Below, piece after piece: positions 37,159 to 46,798 of a stretch of DNA of 64,000 nucleotides. The stretch's first letter is position 1; each line of letters opens with the position of its first letter. This stretch comes from Candidatus Woesearchaeota archaeon (GTDB taxonomy: Archaea > Nanobdellota > Nanobdellia > Woesearchaeales > GW2011-AR4): NCBI GenBank assembly GCA_016185755.1, contig JACPMX010000004.1, forward strand, positions 62,001 through 126,000. The letters run 5' to 3'. The notes under the pieces are model-generated. The model did no database searches and was not told where the DNA came from. It was given only the letters and a program-made list of their open reading frames with translations. The position numbers were made by a program, and so were the translations under genes.

Positions 37159-37266
37159 AAGACTTTGGAGTCTTTAAGAAAAGGAGAACCTTGAGCGAAA
37201 CTGCGTAAAAGGATTTTGCTGATAAGCAAAAGACTTAATTTGGGAGTTTTGCGTGTTCTCTTTTTC
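37159..37266 (-). ncRNA. Candidate structured RNA
   Basis: Nested stems 37178-37189/37255-37266, 37195-37202/37245-37252, 37214-37220/37225-37231 plus hairpin 37159-37174; minus-strand TATA TATTTAAA at 37288-37295. Confidence 0.45.
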
Positions 37267-37350
37267 AATTTCTAGAAGAAGAATGGGTTTAAATAGTTTA
37301 GGCAAGGATGTCCAGTGCTTTTTTGTCCAGTGGTTAGTAGAATAAAGTTA

Positions 37351-37503
37351 CTACAAAGGCATTTCGTCCCAGGAGCCTGTCCACATTGTGCAGTGCTTCT
37401 TGCCTTCCCAGTAATAGAAGCAGTTCTTTCCGAATCTTTCCCACCTGACGCACCCGGCGCAGCACGCAGGAACATTGCTTTTCTTTTCGTGCTTTTCTTC
37501 CAT
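37351..37503 (-). CDS. 50-aa Cys-rich microprotein (not in ORF track)
   Basis: MEEKHEKKSNVPACCAGCVRWERFGKNCFYYWEGKKHCTMWTGSWDEMPL. Confidence 0.65.
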   Translation of the reverse strand: MEEKHEKKSNVPACCAGCVRWERFGKNCFYYWEGKKHCTMWTGSWDEMPL

Positions 37504-37504
37504 C

Positions 37505-38593
37505 TTAGTCAAGGAATTCCTTTTTCTTTATCTTTTCCGGCAAGTACTTCTCGGATATAAATGTTATGCCTTTCGAGCTTAAAGCCTGTATTTCCAGCTT
37601 TGCGCCGAAATCCTTCATCATCTTGAACTGCCTCTGCCATTCCTTGTTCTTCTTGAACCAGTCATAATCCGATATCTGCTTGAGCCTTGTAAGGTCAACA
37701 TCCTTGAACTTGATGAAATGCTTCTTAAGCTCATAGTTGTTTGCATCATCAGCTGTTATCCCCAAAAACCTTGCATCCTGCAAAGTCATTGTTCCTGACA
37801 TATGCGCCAGGTTTATCGAGCCGAATTTAAGGACAGAATAAATGTAAAAACCCCAGGGGTCGAAATCAGCAAGCACGTATATGGGCAGCTTATGCTCGTC
37901 ATTCAGCCTTTGCAGCAGCCTTCTTATACCTCTTGTGGTCTGTCCCTGCGAGGTCACAATCAGGCAATTCTGCTTCTCCCAAAATTTGTCTTCATGCAGC
38001 CTTTCCCATACAGCCTGCTTTTCCATGTAAATGACATATTTTGCCTTGACGCTCTTGAATTCTATGTCCTCGACATTGGACGGAATGCTCCATCCACCTG
38101 AGCCGAGCTTTGCCCAGTTTATTGAGTCTCCGGAATCCTCTATAACGACATTACCGGCCACACTGCCCATCTTGTTCGCGTTTATGTTGAGCTGCTCCCT
38201 TGAAAGGTCCGTTATCAGCTCCAGGTCTTCCAAAGCCTTGTCGCTCTCGACCTGGTCATCGACAATGTTGGTGTTTGAATTGTGTATTGTCCTTTTCGCC
38301 ATGTAAAAGACGTCTCTCAGGCTTGCGTGCTTTCCTACATCGAGAAGGTTCTTGCTGATTTTTGCGACTTCAAGGGTCTGCAGGAATTTCTTTGCGTGGC
38401 CTACATTGAAGAATGTCCGCTGCTGCTGCTTTTCCCCAAGGCCGAGTGTTTTTGTCTTTGTATCGTATACTACATTGGACAAGGTTCGTGAGGAAAACTC
38501 GATAGTGGGATTTTTTCCCTTTTCAATGTCCGTTACGAGCTTGTTTCCAAGCTCTTCCAGCTCCTTGGCAGGCTTTTTATCCTGGTTTTTCAT
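37505..38593 (-). CDS. top6A: DNA topoisomerase VI subunit A
   Basis: SLRDVFYMAKRTI catalytic region; LADFDPWGFYIYSVLKFGS Toprim. Confidence 0.93.
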   Translation of the reverse strand: MKNQDKKPAKELEELGNKLVTDIEKGKNPTIEFSSRTLSNVVYDTKTKTLGLGEKQQQRTFFNVGHAKKFLQTLEVAKISKNLLDVGKHASLRDVFYMAKRTIHNSNTNIVDDQVESDKALEDLELITDLSREQLNINANKMGSVAGNVVIEDSGDSINWAKLGSGGWSIPSNVEDIEFKSVKAKYVIYMEKQAVWERLHEDKFWEKQNCLIVTSQGQTTRGIRRLLQRLNDEHKLPIYVLADFDPWGFYIYSVLKFGSINLAHMSGTMTLQDARFLGITADDANNYELKKHFIKFKDVDLTRLKQISDYDWFKKNKEWQRQFKMMKDFGAKLEIQALSSKGITFISEKYLPEKIKKKEFLD

Positions 38594-38652
38594 TTTATTT
38601 TACTTTTTGAATTGACATTTAATTCGTATTTGAATTTTATGGATATTCCTTT

Positions 38653-40314
38653 TTATTGATCTTCTTCAGTTTTTTCAGGCTGCTCTTGTTTTGTGAATTC
38701 CATCCTGCACAGCTTGTCGTCAGGATCGCTTTCATCAGTTATTTCTTTCCTTATCTCGGGCTTCACAAGCATTTTCTGCAGTCCCTGCATTATCTTTTCC
38801 TTCTTTTCCTTTGTCAAAACAGAAAGCGAATCGGCAATTTCCGGAATGTACCTCTCGAACATATTTGCCCTTTCAATCTGCTCTGAAATCCTGTATTTTT
38901 TCCTAACATAAGTTCCAAGCAGCCTGCCGCATTCCTGCAGTGCCAGCTTTAGTTCTTTTATTATCTCGGGATAATGCGCAATGGCTTCCTTGCTCTCGCT
39001 TGTAAACGGGACCCAGACAGATGCCATGTGCACAACAATGACAACAGGCCCTACCGGAATTGAATCACCAGATTGCTGCAGCCCATAAGGCTTCCAGCTG
39101 GTCTCCATCAGCGAGCTTGTCATTGCGCATGCGCCTTCCTGGTAAAGCAAAGGAACCCTGTTTGCAAACCTCAGGATATTTGCCCGCTCCTCTTTGGGGA
39201 TTTCCCCGCCGTATGCAATTCCTGCCTCGATTATGAAAGGGTTCCCCCGGTAAACTGATGGCGCTCTCGACGTTGCGCAGTAAAATTCTGCCCTTATTTC
39301 TTTCCTTAATCCCTTTTCGAGCAGCTCTTCCCCAATCGGGCTCAGGCAGTCTGTAGGGGGTGCAATAATCTTTGTTTTTTGTATCCCCTGCAATAATTTT
39401 TCCGCCATGTCTCTGCTGACTTGGACTGGCTTTGTATTTGGAAGGATGGCAGCATGCTCGCAGATTTCCTTTGCAGTCCCTGGCCCGACCCTTGAGAATT
39501 CTGATGTGAGGAAGCTTTGTAATGTCCTTGATTCTGTCCACCTGAGCTTGTCCATCAGCATCCCAAGCTCTATGCCATAGGGATGCGGCTTGATTTCCTT
39601 TGCCTCATCCGGCAGCTTGTCAGTTGCCCTTGCATAGATGACCTGCTCTGATTTCGGGTTTGTGTAGATAATTGTGACATGGGGGTTGATGACTGCAGTC
39701 TGCTTCAGGTATTCGTCAACTGACTGCTTTCCCTTTAGGTATTCCGCCTCTAAATCAATCTCAACTTTTGTGCCGTGCTCCTTTGCCCACTCAACAGTTT
39801 CTTCCTTCACAATCGTTGGCTTGTTGTTTTGAGTGTCTATGTTCAATTCGTAATAAAATGAAGGCTCTTTTTTGGAAACTCTTGATGTTATTTTGACAGG
39901 CCTTCCGGTTGTCAATTGCCCGTAAAGGACAGCTGCGCTGATTCCTATTCCCTGCTGCCCTCGTGCCTGCTTCAAAGTGTGGAACTTGCTTCCGTAAAGC
40001 AATTTTGCAAAAATGTTGGGGATTTGCTTTTTGACAATTCCCGGCCCGTTGTCCTCGATTACAACCCTGTACTTGAATTCAGACATCTCTATTATCTCTA
40101 TACTTATTTCCGGCAGTACCCTTGCTTCCTCGCATGCATCAAGCGAATTGTCAACAGCTTCCTTCACAGCCATCAACAATGCCTTTCTCTTGTTGTCAAA
40201 GCCGAGCAGGTGCCGGTTTTTCGTGAAGAACTCAGCCACTGAGATTTCTTTCTGCCTTTTGGCAAGCTCGTATGCTATCGGGGTTTCCTTCAATTCTGAT
40301 TCCTGTTTTGCCAT
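38653..40314 (-). CDS. top6B: DNA topoisomerase VI subunit B
   Basis: [44 protein letters not shown]. Confidence 0.95.
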   Translation of the reverse strand: MAKQESELKETPIAYELAKRQKEISVAEFFTKNRHLLGFDNKRKALLMAVKEAVDNSLDACEEARVLPEISIEIIEMSEFKYRVVIEDNGPGIVKKQIPNIFAKLLYGSKFHTLKQARGQQGIGISAAVLYGQLTTGRPVKITSRVSKKEPSFYYELNIDTQNNKPTIVKEETVEWAKEHGTKVEIDLEAEYLKGKQSVDEYLKQTAVINPHVTIIYTNPKSEQVIYARATDKLPDEAKEIKPHPYGIELGMLMDKLRWTESRTLQSFLTSEFSRVGPGTAKEICEHAAILPNTKPVQVSRDMAEKLLQGIQKTKIIAPPTDCLSPIGEELLEKGLRKEIRAEFYCATSRAPSVYRGNPFIIEAGIAYGGEIPKEERANILRFANRVPLLYQEGACAMTSSLMETSWKPYGLQQSGDSIPVGPVVIVVHMASVWVPFTSESKEAIAHYPEIIKELKLALQECGRLLGTYVRKKYRISEQIERANMFERYIPEIADSLSVLTKEKKEKIMQGLQKMLVKPEIRKEITDESDPDDKLCRMEFTKQEQPEKTEEDQ

Positions 40315-40404
40315 TTTTTCTTATTTTTTTATTGTTGGTATTTAATCTTAACTGTTTGCGAAATTTTGAAGAATAAATTTATTTAAAAAGTTAATTGTTT
40401 GTTG

Positions 40405-40950
40405 CTACAATTCCAATATCGCCTTTCTCTTAATGTCCCTTCTTCTTTTTTCAAGCCATTTGTAGACATTTGCATGGGTCGAGCCCCTTAAAAGCGATTC
40501 GACTGCCTGCCTTGCGTTTGCAGCAGCCTCCGGCAGCCCGATTATACCTATTGTCTTGCCGAAAACAGATATGCTGCATTCTGTAAGCTCCTCAATAAGC
40601 TTTCTTGATTTGCCTTCTTTCCCTATCACCCTTCCCTTCAGCCTCAGCATGGTATCCTTTGACTTGCCGGCAAATTCATTCAGGTCAACAACTTCAAATA
40701 TATAATCAGCCTTGAGCAGGAGCTTTGCAATATCCGGATTAAAGCCTCTGCCGATTGCCTTCACTATTTCCCTTGCAGTGTAAAGCCCAAGAGCATCTTC
40801 CCCTGAAACAAAAACATCCCCCTCTTTTGAATCAATGTTCAGCTTGGTTTTTGTGGATTCCTCTATGTCTTTCTTAACGCTGCCCTCCTTTCCGATTATG
40901 ACAGCCACCCTGTTTCTTGGCACCTTTAATTCATACGAGTACTCTACCAT
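40405..40950 (-). CDS. KH-domain RNA-binding protein (archaeal Pno1/Dim2-like)
   Basis: VAVIIGKEGSVKKDIEESTKTKLNID; GRVIGKEGKSRKLIEELTECSISV. Confidence 0.9.
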   Translation of the reverse strand: MVEYSYELKVPRNRVAVIIGKEGSVKKDIEESTKTKLNIDSKEGDVFVSGEDALGLYTAREIVKAIGRGFNPDIAKLLLKADYIFEVVDLNEFAGKSKDTMLRLKGRVIGKEGKSRKLIEELTECSISVFGKTIGIIGLPEAAANARQAVESLLRGSTHANVYKWLEKRRRDIKRKAILEL

Positions 40951-40981
40951 TTGCCTTTGAAATGCAAAATTGTTTTTAAGG

Positions 40982-41695
40982 TTATTGATTGGTTATCTGT
41001 TTTCTTATCTTTGCCTCGTCAGCCCTTGCACCTATTTTCCTGAAAAAATTTGAGATATTCCTTATGTCTCTTTCAAGATATTCATTTGCCCTTGAGCTTT
41101 CAAGCGTTGTGCACTGTGAAAAATCAATAAAGACCGGCTTTTCGTTAAAGTTCAGAATGTTGAAGGCTGACAAGTCAGCGTGCACAAAGCCTGCTTTGTA
41201 AAGCCTTTTGATATTGATTATTATATTGTCCAAAAATTCCCGGGGGTTTTTTGGGATTTTGTCTTTCAGCTTTGGCGCTATGGCATCATCCCCGATGAAT
41301 TCCAGCACGAGCACATTGTTTGAAAATGTCAAAGGCGTCGGGACGCTTACATTGGCTTCCCTTGCCTTGAGCAGGTTCCTGTATTCCCGCTGCACCCAGG
41401 AAAAAATGATGTTTCTTTTTCCTTTCTTGAGGTTGATAAATCTTGGGTCATCCTTTATGTAGTCAAGCATCCTGTTGAAGTCGGATGTTTCCAGCCTGTA
41501 TATCTTGACCATGACCTTTGATCCGTCTTTCCTTAATGCGGAAAATACATTGCTTTCCTTGCCTATGGATATAGGGCTTTCCAGGCCTTCAAAATGCCCC
41601 TGGCTTATGAGCTTGTACACTGTCCTCTGCGTGAACTGGTCGAAAACATCCCCCCAGGTCTTGAAATCCTCCCTCGGCTTTGATTTTTTGGCCAT
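40982..41695 (-). CDS. rio1: RIO1-type serine protein kinase
   Basis: ISIGKESNVFSALRKDGSKVMVKIYR; GFVHADLSAFNILNFNEKPVFIDFSQ. Confidence 0.93.
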   Translation of the reverse strand: MAKKSKPREDFKTWGDVFDQFTQRTVYKLISQGHFEGLESPISIGKESNVFSALRKDGSKVMVKIYRLETSDFNRMLDYIKDDPRFINLKKGKRNIIFSWVQREYRNLLKAREANVSVPTPLTFSNNVLVLEFIGDDAIAPKLKDKIPKNPREFLDNIIINIKRLYKAGFVHADLSAFNILNFNEKPVFIDFSQCTTLESSRANEYLERDIRNISNFFRKIGARADEAKIRKQITNQ

Positions 41696-41803
41696 TTTTA
41701 TATGGAAATGAGCCTTTTATTTTAAGCCTATTTAAAGGATAATATACTACTCTACAATAGTTAAAGACCGAAAGATTTAAATACTAGTTCCATTATATAG
41801 TAG

Positions 41804-41900
41804 TAACATTTAAGTTGGGGGTTTCATACTTATAGCTTTTGAAATCGTTATCACCTCTTTTTCCCTGGCAGGGCTTCGCAAGAGGCTTTGCCGGGGTTTT
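41804..41900 (+). ncRNA. Candidate small transcript ending in terminator-like hairpin
   Basis: TATA TTTAAATA 41776-41783; stem CCCTGGCA/TGCCGGGG (41863-41870/41889-41896) followed by TTTT. Confidence 0.3.
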
Positions 41901-41946
41901 ATATTCTAAACAAACATTTATATACCCCCTTATCATACTAGATAAA

Positions 41947-42021
41947 AGCCCGTCACGAGAGTACCAAATGGAGCTCACGATGAAAATCAAGCAATGAGCT
42001 TTGGGGTTAGTGTCACGGGCT
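41947..42021 (+). ncRNA. Candidate structured RNA (~75 nt)
   Basis: AGCCCGT/ACGGGCT closing stem, AGCTCA/TGAGCT inner stem, GAT-GAAA-ATC tetraloop hairpin; TATA TTTATATA 41917-41924. Confidence 0.5.
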
Positions 42022-42139
42022 GCAATTATTATCAAAAAAGCATTAGGACAAGCTTATCATTATTATCACTCATTAATTTAAGTTTGATAGACATTCAGTA
42101 GATAATTTTAGTAACTTGTTCTAAAAGCTAAAATCAGGG

Positions 42140-42276
42140 GAAGCTATTATGTTCACCAGTTCAGCTTATTCAATGACGAACTTTGTCGACTAGATAGCTT
42201 CTTCTATAAATTCGTGGAATTGAACAAAGTGAAGTTCCACTTGATTAATGTGTCAACTGACTTTTCAGTTGGGAGG
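42140..42276 (+). promoter_or_regulatory. Multi-hairpin leader of dnaG
   Basis: GAAGCTAT/ATAGCTTC (42140-42147/42194-42201), GTGGAA/TTCCAC (42214-42219/42235-42240), CAACTGA-CTTT-TCAGTTG (42254-42271) abutting the SD GGAGG. Confidence 0.45.
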
Positions 42277-42286
42277 ATTGATTAAA

Positions 42287-43528
42287 ATGGGTAAAATAAG
42301 CCCGGTAGCGGCAAAGTATATTGTTCATGCGAATATAGATATCGAAGGGGTAGTTGACAGGCCTGATGTTATAGGGGCTATTTTCGGCCAGACAGAAGGG
42401 CTGCTTGGCTCGGACCTTGAGCTAAGGGAGCTTCAAAAGTCAGGCAGGATAGGGAGGATAGAGGTCAACACAGAAACAAGGACAGGAAAGACAAAAGGAA
42501 CTATCATCATACCATCTTCTTTGGACAAGGCTGAAACATCAATTGTAGGCGCAGCCTTGGAAATCATACAGAGGATAGGGCCATGCAATGCAAAAATCGA
42601 GGTCTTCAACATAGAAGACGTCAGGATAAGCAAGAGAAGCATGGTTGTTGAAAGGGCAAAGGAGCTTCTCAAGAGAATGATGGAAAACACAATGCCTGAT
42701 TCACAGGAGCTTGCCGACGAAGTTACAGCCTCTGTAAGGGTAATGGAGATTGTTGAATACGGAAAAGACAGGCTTCCAGCAGGGCCTTCAATTGACGAAA
42801 GCGACGAAGTCATAGTAGTTGAAGGAAGGGCAGATGTCCTTAACTTGCTTAAGCATGGCTTCAAGAACGCAATTGCGCTTAACGGAACATCTGTACCCGA
42901 AACCATAGTTGATCTTTGCGGAAAGAAGGTTGTGACTGCCTTTGTCGATGGGGACAGGGGTGGAAATCTCATAATCAAGGAGCTTACATCAGTTGCTGAC
43001 GTTGATTTTGTGACAAAAGCGCCTGATGGCAAGGAAGTCGAGGAAATAACGAAGAAGGAAATCCACAAGGCATTGAGAAGCAGGATTTCAGGGGAGCAGG
43101 CAAAGCTTGAGCTGTCCAGGGAGCCTGAAAGGACATCCATGGAGCTTGTAAAGAGGCATCCCCACCAGCAGCAGTTCCACAGGCCGATGCAGCAGAGGCC
43201 GTACCCTCCGGCTCCGATGAGAAGGCCTCCTCAAATATCAGGCGAGGAGAAAAGCGCGTTCAAGTCAATGATAGAGGAGCTTATAGGCACAAAGGGCGCT
43301 GAAATACTGGACAGCAAGCTTTCGGTCCTTGGGAAAGTGCCGGTAAGCGAGATACACACTGCGCTTAAAAGCATCCACAATGCCCATGCCGTTGTATTTG
43401 ACGGCAGCATAGAAAGGGACATTGTGAAGGCTGCAGAGGAATCCAATGTCAAGTTCCTGGTCGGCATGGACTCAAAAGTCAGGCCGAACGAGACAAGGGT
43501 CAATTTGCTGACTGTGAATGAATTATAA
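42287..43528 (+). CDS. dnaG: Archaeal DnaG-like primase
   Basis: MGKISPVAAKYIVHANIDIEGVVDRPDVIGAIFGQTEGLLG; Toprim VVEGRADVLNLLKHGFKNAIALNG. Confidence 0.95.
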   Translation: MGKISPVAAKYIVHANIDIEGVVDRPDVIGAIFGQTEGLLGSDLELRELQKSGRIGRIEVNTETRTGKTKGTIIIPSSLDKAETSIVGAALEIIQRIGPCNAKIEVFNIEDVRISKRSMVVERAKELLKRMMENTMPDSQELADEVTASVRVMEIVEYGKDRLPAGPSIDESDEVIVVEGRADVLNLLKHGFKNAIALNGTSVPETIVDLCGKKVVTAFVDGDRGGNLIIKELTSVADVDFVTKAPDGKEVEEITKKEIHKALRSRISGEQAKLELSREPERTSMELVKRHPHQQQFHRPMQQRPYPPAPMRRPPQISGEEKSAFKSMIEELIGTKGAEILDSKLSVLGKVPVSEIHTALKSIHNAHAVVFDGSIERDIVKAAEESNVKFLVGMDSKVRPNETRVNLLTVNEL

Positions 43529-43642
43529 TTTTATTTTTTATTTATTTAATATCGAAAAACTGGTCACCTCTAGCGCGCTGCATTTAGAGATCATTAAGGA
43601 TTTTTTAAATTAAGTTTAAATTGAATGTTAAAATCATTAATT

Positions 43643-44698
43643 CTAAACCAAGCTCTTTGACAAACCAGTATCGCATTCAGGCATTTTATTCATTTTGCAG
43701 AAATTGCTCTTGATTGTTTCGGCAGTGTGCACTCCGCTGAACTTTACCCTGTTGTTGACTAGAAATGCGGGAAAATTCTTGATTCCAAGCTCTATTGTAA
43801 GGGTATCTGTTGATGCATGTTTTTCGAAGTTGATTTCAAAGGCATCTAAAAATTCCCTGAGGTTTTTCTCTGCTTTGGCGCTTGCGTTGTCATTGGGTAT
43901 CGCAAAAAAGTCCAGCCTGTTCGGAATAAGCTCCCTTTTAAAGTAAAAATTCGGGGCTGCAACATCCTCGCTAAGAACGTAGCTTTCATTTTTCTTTGTG
44001 AATATGCGCTTCAGCTTGGCATAGTTTTCACTCTTGGTTATGTTTTCATCCAGCACGTACATCGGAAGCGCATTTGCATCAAATTTCTGCGCCATTCCCC
44101 TGCCTTCAGCAGTATTGTAATCGGCTTCTTTTGCATTCAGAGGGCCAAGCCATCCCTCCAGTATCCTAAGTATCCTGCCTGTGTCGCAGTTGAAGCAGCT
44201 GCCCCTGTCATTCAGCACAACAACATTTATTTTTTGAGCTTCAGGAGCCGGGATTGTTTTATTTTGGGCTTTTGGCCCATTATTTATAAGCGAATACGCG
44301 AAGAATGCGGCAAGCATCAAAACAACAAAAACAACGGCATATTTGAAGAATTTGCCGTCTTTTTCTATGGTTTCTGTTTTCGGTTTTTCGTAAGACTGCT
44401 CTTGCTTTTGCTCTTGGGCCGGGTTAGCATGCTTTTCTTCATCCTGGATTGCCTTTAATTTTATCTTTTCCTCTGTTTTTGGCTCAATTGCCTCGTCTTT
44501 GGCTTCCGGCTTCTCTTCAGCCGTTTCTTTTTTCTCCTGGACTGATTTCTTCTCCGATTTTTCGATTTCCCTGAGTTTTTTCTCTATCCTGCCGCTTCCT
44601 TTTTCAAATTCTTCCCTGCTTATGACTTCCGCGTCAAAGCTTTCCTTCAGGAACTTCAGCTCCTGCTCTAGCCTCTCTTTTTGGTTTTTATCGTCCAT
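43643..44698 (-). CDS. Membrane-anchored thioredoxin-fold protein
   Basis: Coiled N-terminus, TM, VVLNDRGSCFNCDTGRIL (CxxC). Confidence 0.65.
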   Translation of the reverse strand: MDDKNQKERLEQELKFLKESFDAEVISREEFEKGSGRIEKKLREIEKSEKKSVQEKKETAEEKPEAKDEAIEPKTEEKIKLKAIQDEEKHANPAQEQKQEQSYEKPKTETIEKDGKFFKYAVVFVVLMLAAFFAYSLINNGPKAQNKTIPAPEAQKINVVVLNDRGSCFNCDTGRILRILEGWLGPLNAKEADYNTAEGRGMAQKFDANALPMYVLDENITKSENYAKLKRIFTKKNESYVLSEDVAAPNFYFKRELIPNRLDFFAIPNDNASAKAEKNLREFLDAFEINFEKHASTDTLTIELGIKNFPAFLVNNRVKFSGVHTAETIKSNFCKMNKMPECDTGLSKSLV

Positions 44699-44816
44699 AG
44701 AACCCTGGCGATGGCAGGAACATAGTTATAAATAAATCTTTCTAATAAGCTCCTTGTTTTTTGTTACTATCTAGTTTCACTAAAAGCATTTATAATTTCA
44801 TGCCAAAAGTGATGAT

Positions 44817-46133
44817 ATGTATGACATTCTGATAGGCAGGAGCGAGGCTGACAAGGAAAAACATGGAATTACGGGCTCGATATTACTTGGGAAGCATTAT
44901 GTAAAGATGGGCCAGACTGTTTCTCTTTCAAACAATGTGTATCTTGATGTCTCCAAAAGCCATGTTATGTTTATAGTTGGCAAGCGCGGCAGCGGCAAAA
45001 GCTACACGATGGGGGTAATTGCAGAGGGAATTTATGACTTGCCGGAATCGGTAAAAAGCAACCTTGCGGTCGTAATGCTCGACACAATGGGGATATACTG
45101 GACCATGAAATACCCGAACAACAAGGAAAAGGAATTGATTGATTCATGGGGGCTTGAGAGCAGGGGAATAAATGTGCAGATTTTCACTCCAAAAGGCTTC
45201 TACAATGAATACAAGGAAAAAGGAATTCCAACTGACTTTCCTTTCTCAATCAAGACGAGCGAAATCAATGCAGAAGAATGGTGCATGATTTTCAATGTGG
45301 CAATAACAGAGCCGATAGGTATTTTGATTGAAAGGACCATAAACAACCTGAAGGAAGAAAATGCTGACTATGACATAAAAGACATTGTAAAGTCCCTTGA
45401 ATCCGATGAGCGCTCTGAAAAAGGCATTAAGGACGCTGTTGAAAACCGGTTCTTGGTCGCTGAAAAATGGGGATTGTTCAGCAGCGAGGGCACTTTGATT
45501 GAGGACCTCGTCATACCGGGCCAGATAACTGTTCTGGATGTAAGCGCCTATACGACAACAGCAGGGGCTGAAAACCTGAGAAGCCTGGTCATAGGGCTTG
45601 TTGCGCAGAAGCTGTTCGTCCAGAGAATGGTTTCAAGAAGGGCTGAAGAGGAAGCGGCAATAACAGAGGAAATTCATTTTTTCGAGGAAGAGGGGGAAGG
45701 AAAAAAAGAGCCTATTGTGTGGCTCATAATTGACGAGGCGCATGAGTTTTTGCCGAGCAAGGGAAAGACTCCTGCAACTTTGCCACTGATGACAGTCCTA
45801 AGGGAAGGAAGGCAGCCGGGAATTTCACTTGTATTGGCTTCGCAGCAGCCCGGCAAGATCCACTCAGATGTCATAACCCAGTCCGATATTGTAATAGCGC
45901 ACAGGATAACTGCAAATATTGATGTCCAGGCCCTAGGAGGCCTGATGCAGAGCTACATGAGAGAAGGCCTTGACAAGCAGCTTAATTTATTGCCTTCAGA
46001 AGAGGGCGCAGCGATTGTCTTTGACGATGTGAACGAGAAATTGTATCCAATAAGGGTAAGGCCAAGATACACATGGCATGGTGGAAGTGCGCCAAGCGCA
46101 TTGCCTAAGGAAAAGAAAGTGTTTGAGTTTTGA
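44817..46133 (+). CDS. HerA-like ATPase
   Basis: FIVGKRGSGKSYTMGVIAEG; LIIDEAHEFLPSKGKT. Confidence 0.85.
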   Translation: MYDILIGRSEADKEKHGITGSILLGKHYVKMGQTVSLSNNVYLDVSKSHVMFIVGKRGSGKSYTMGVIAEGIYDLPESVKSNLAVVMLDTMGIYWTMKYPNNKEKELIDSWGLESRGINVQIFTPKGFYNEYKEKGIPTDFPFSIKTSEINAEEWCMIFNVAITEPIGILIERTINNLKEENADYDIKDIVKSLESDERSEKGIKDAVENRFLVAEKWGLFSSEGTLIEDLVIPGQITVLDVSAYTTTAGAENLRSLVIGLVAQKLFVQRMVSRRAEEEAAITEEIHFFEEEGEGKKEPIVWLIIDEAHEFLPSKGKTPATLPLMTVLREGRQPGISLVLASQQPGKIHSDVITQSDIVIAHRITANIDVQALGGLMQSYMREGLDKQLNLLPSEEGAAIVFDDVNEKLYPIRVRPRYTWHGGSAPSALPKEKKVFEF

Positions 46134-46156
46134 TTAAATTTTAATTATCCATTTAA

Positions 46157-46678
46157 ATGATTTATAAAATATCTAAAGATAACAAATATAGGTATGTTAT
46201 AGGAGAAGAAAGCCAGAATCCTCTTTTTGTATTAGGAATAAATCCAAGTACTGCAACTGATGTTGATTTTGATACAACAATTAAGAAAGTTAAAAAATTT
46301 TCCCTGTTCAATAAATTTAATGGTTGGATAGTATTAAATATTTATCCTCAAAGAGCGAAAAAGCCCGATAAACTTGATGATTCTTTAAACGAAACACAAC
46401 ATATTGAAAACATAAAAGAAATAACAGAAATAATAAGCAGATATAAACACCCTACAATTTGGGCTGCTTGGGGTAATACAATTCTCAAACGTTATTATTT
46501 AAAAAAATGCCTAGTTGAAATCAAAAACTCAATAAGTATGTCAAAACCGAACTGGATATCCCTAGGAGATAAAACACAAAAGAATCATCCAAGACATCCT
46601 TCAAGGCTACCATATAAATCAAAAAAAGAAGAATTTGATATAGACAATTATATTAAAAATACTTTAAAAATCATGTAA
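46157..46678 (+). CDS. DUF1643 family protein
   Basis: LFVLGINPSTATDVDFDTTIKKVKKFS...GWIVLNIYPQRAKKP. Confidence 0.85.
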   Translation: MIYKISKDNKYRYVIGEESQNPLFVLGINPSTATDVDFDTTIKKVKKFSLFNKFNGWIVLNIYPQRAKKPDKLDDSLNETQHIENIKEITEIISRYKHPTIWAAWGNTILKRYYLKKCLVEIKNSISMSKPNWISLGDKTQKNHPRHPSRLPYKSKKEEFDIDNYIKNTLKIM

Positions 46679-46798
46679 GTCTATAGCTTCTTAAACCACT
46701 CCCCCCTTGTTCAATTATTATATTATTGATATAAAACACTTTCAAAAACCGCAACCTTTATATATCAATTGCTATCATATACTATACAGGTGATTATT

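Noticed and set aside
41947-42021. tRNA or complete SRP RNA at this site
   Set aside because: It has a 7-bp closing stem and a GNRA hairpin but no T-loop or anticodon arm. It is too short for archaeal SRP RNA, and the S-domain motifs do not match convincingly.
41793-42035. 80-aa minus-strand ORF between rio1 and dnaG
   Set aside because: It covers the hairpin-rich region on the opposite strand to the TATA-linked RNA candidates, has no recognisable domain, and is more likely spurious.
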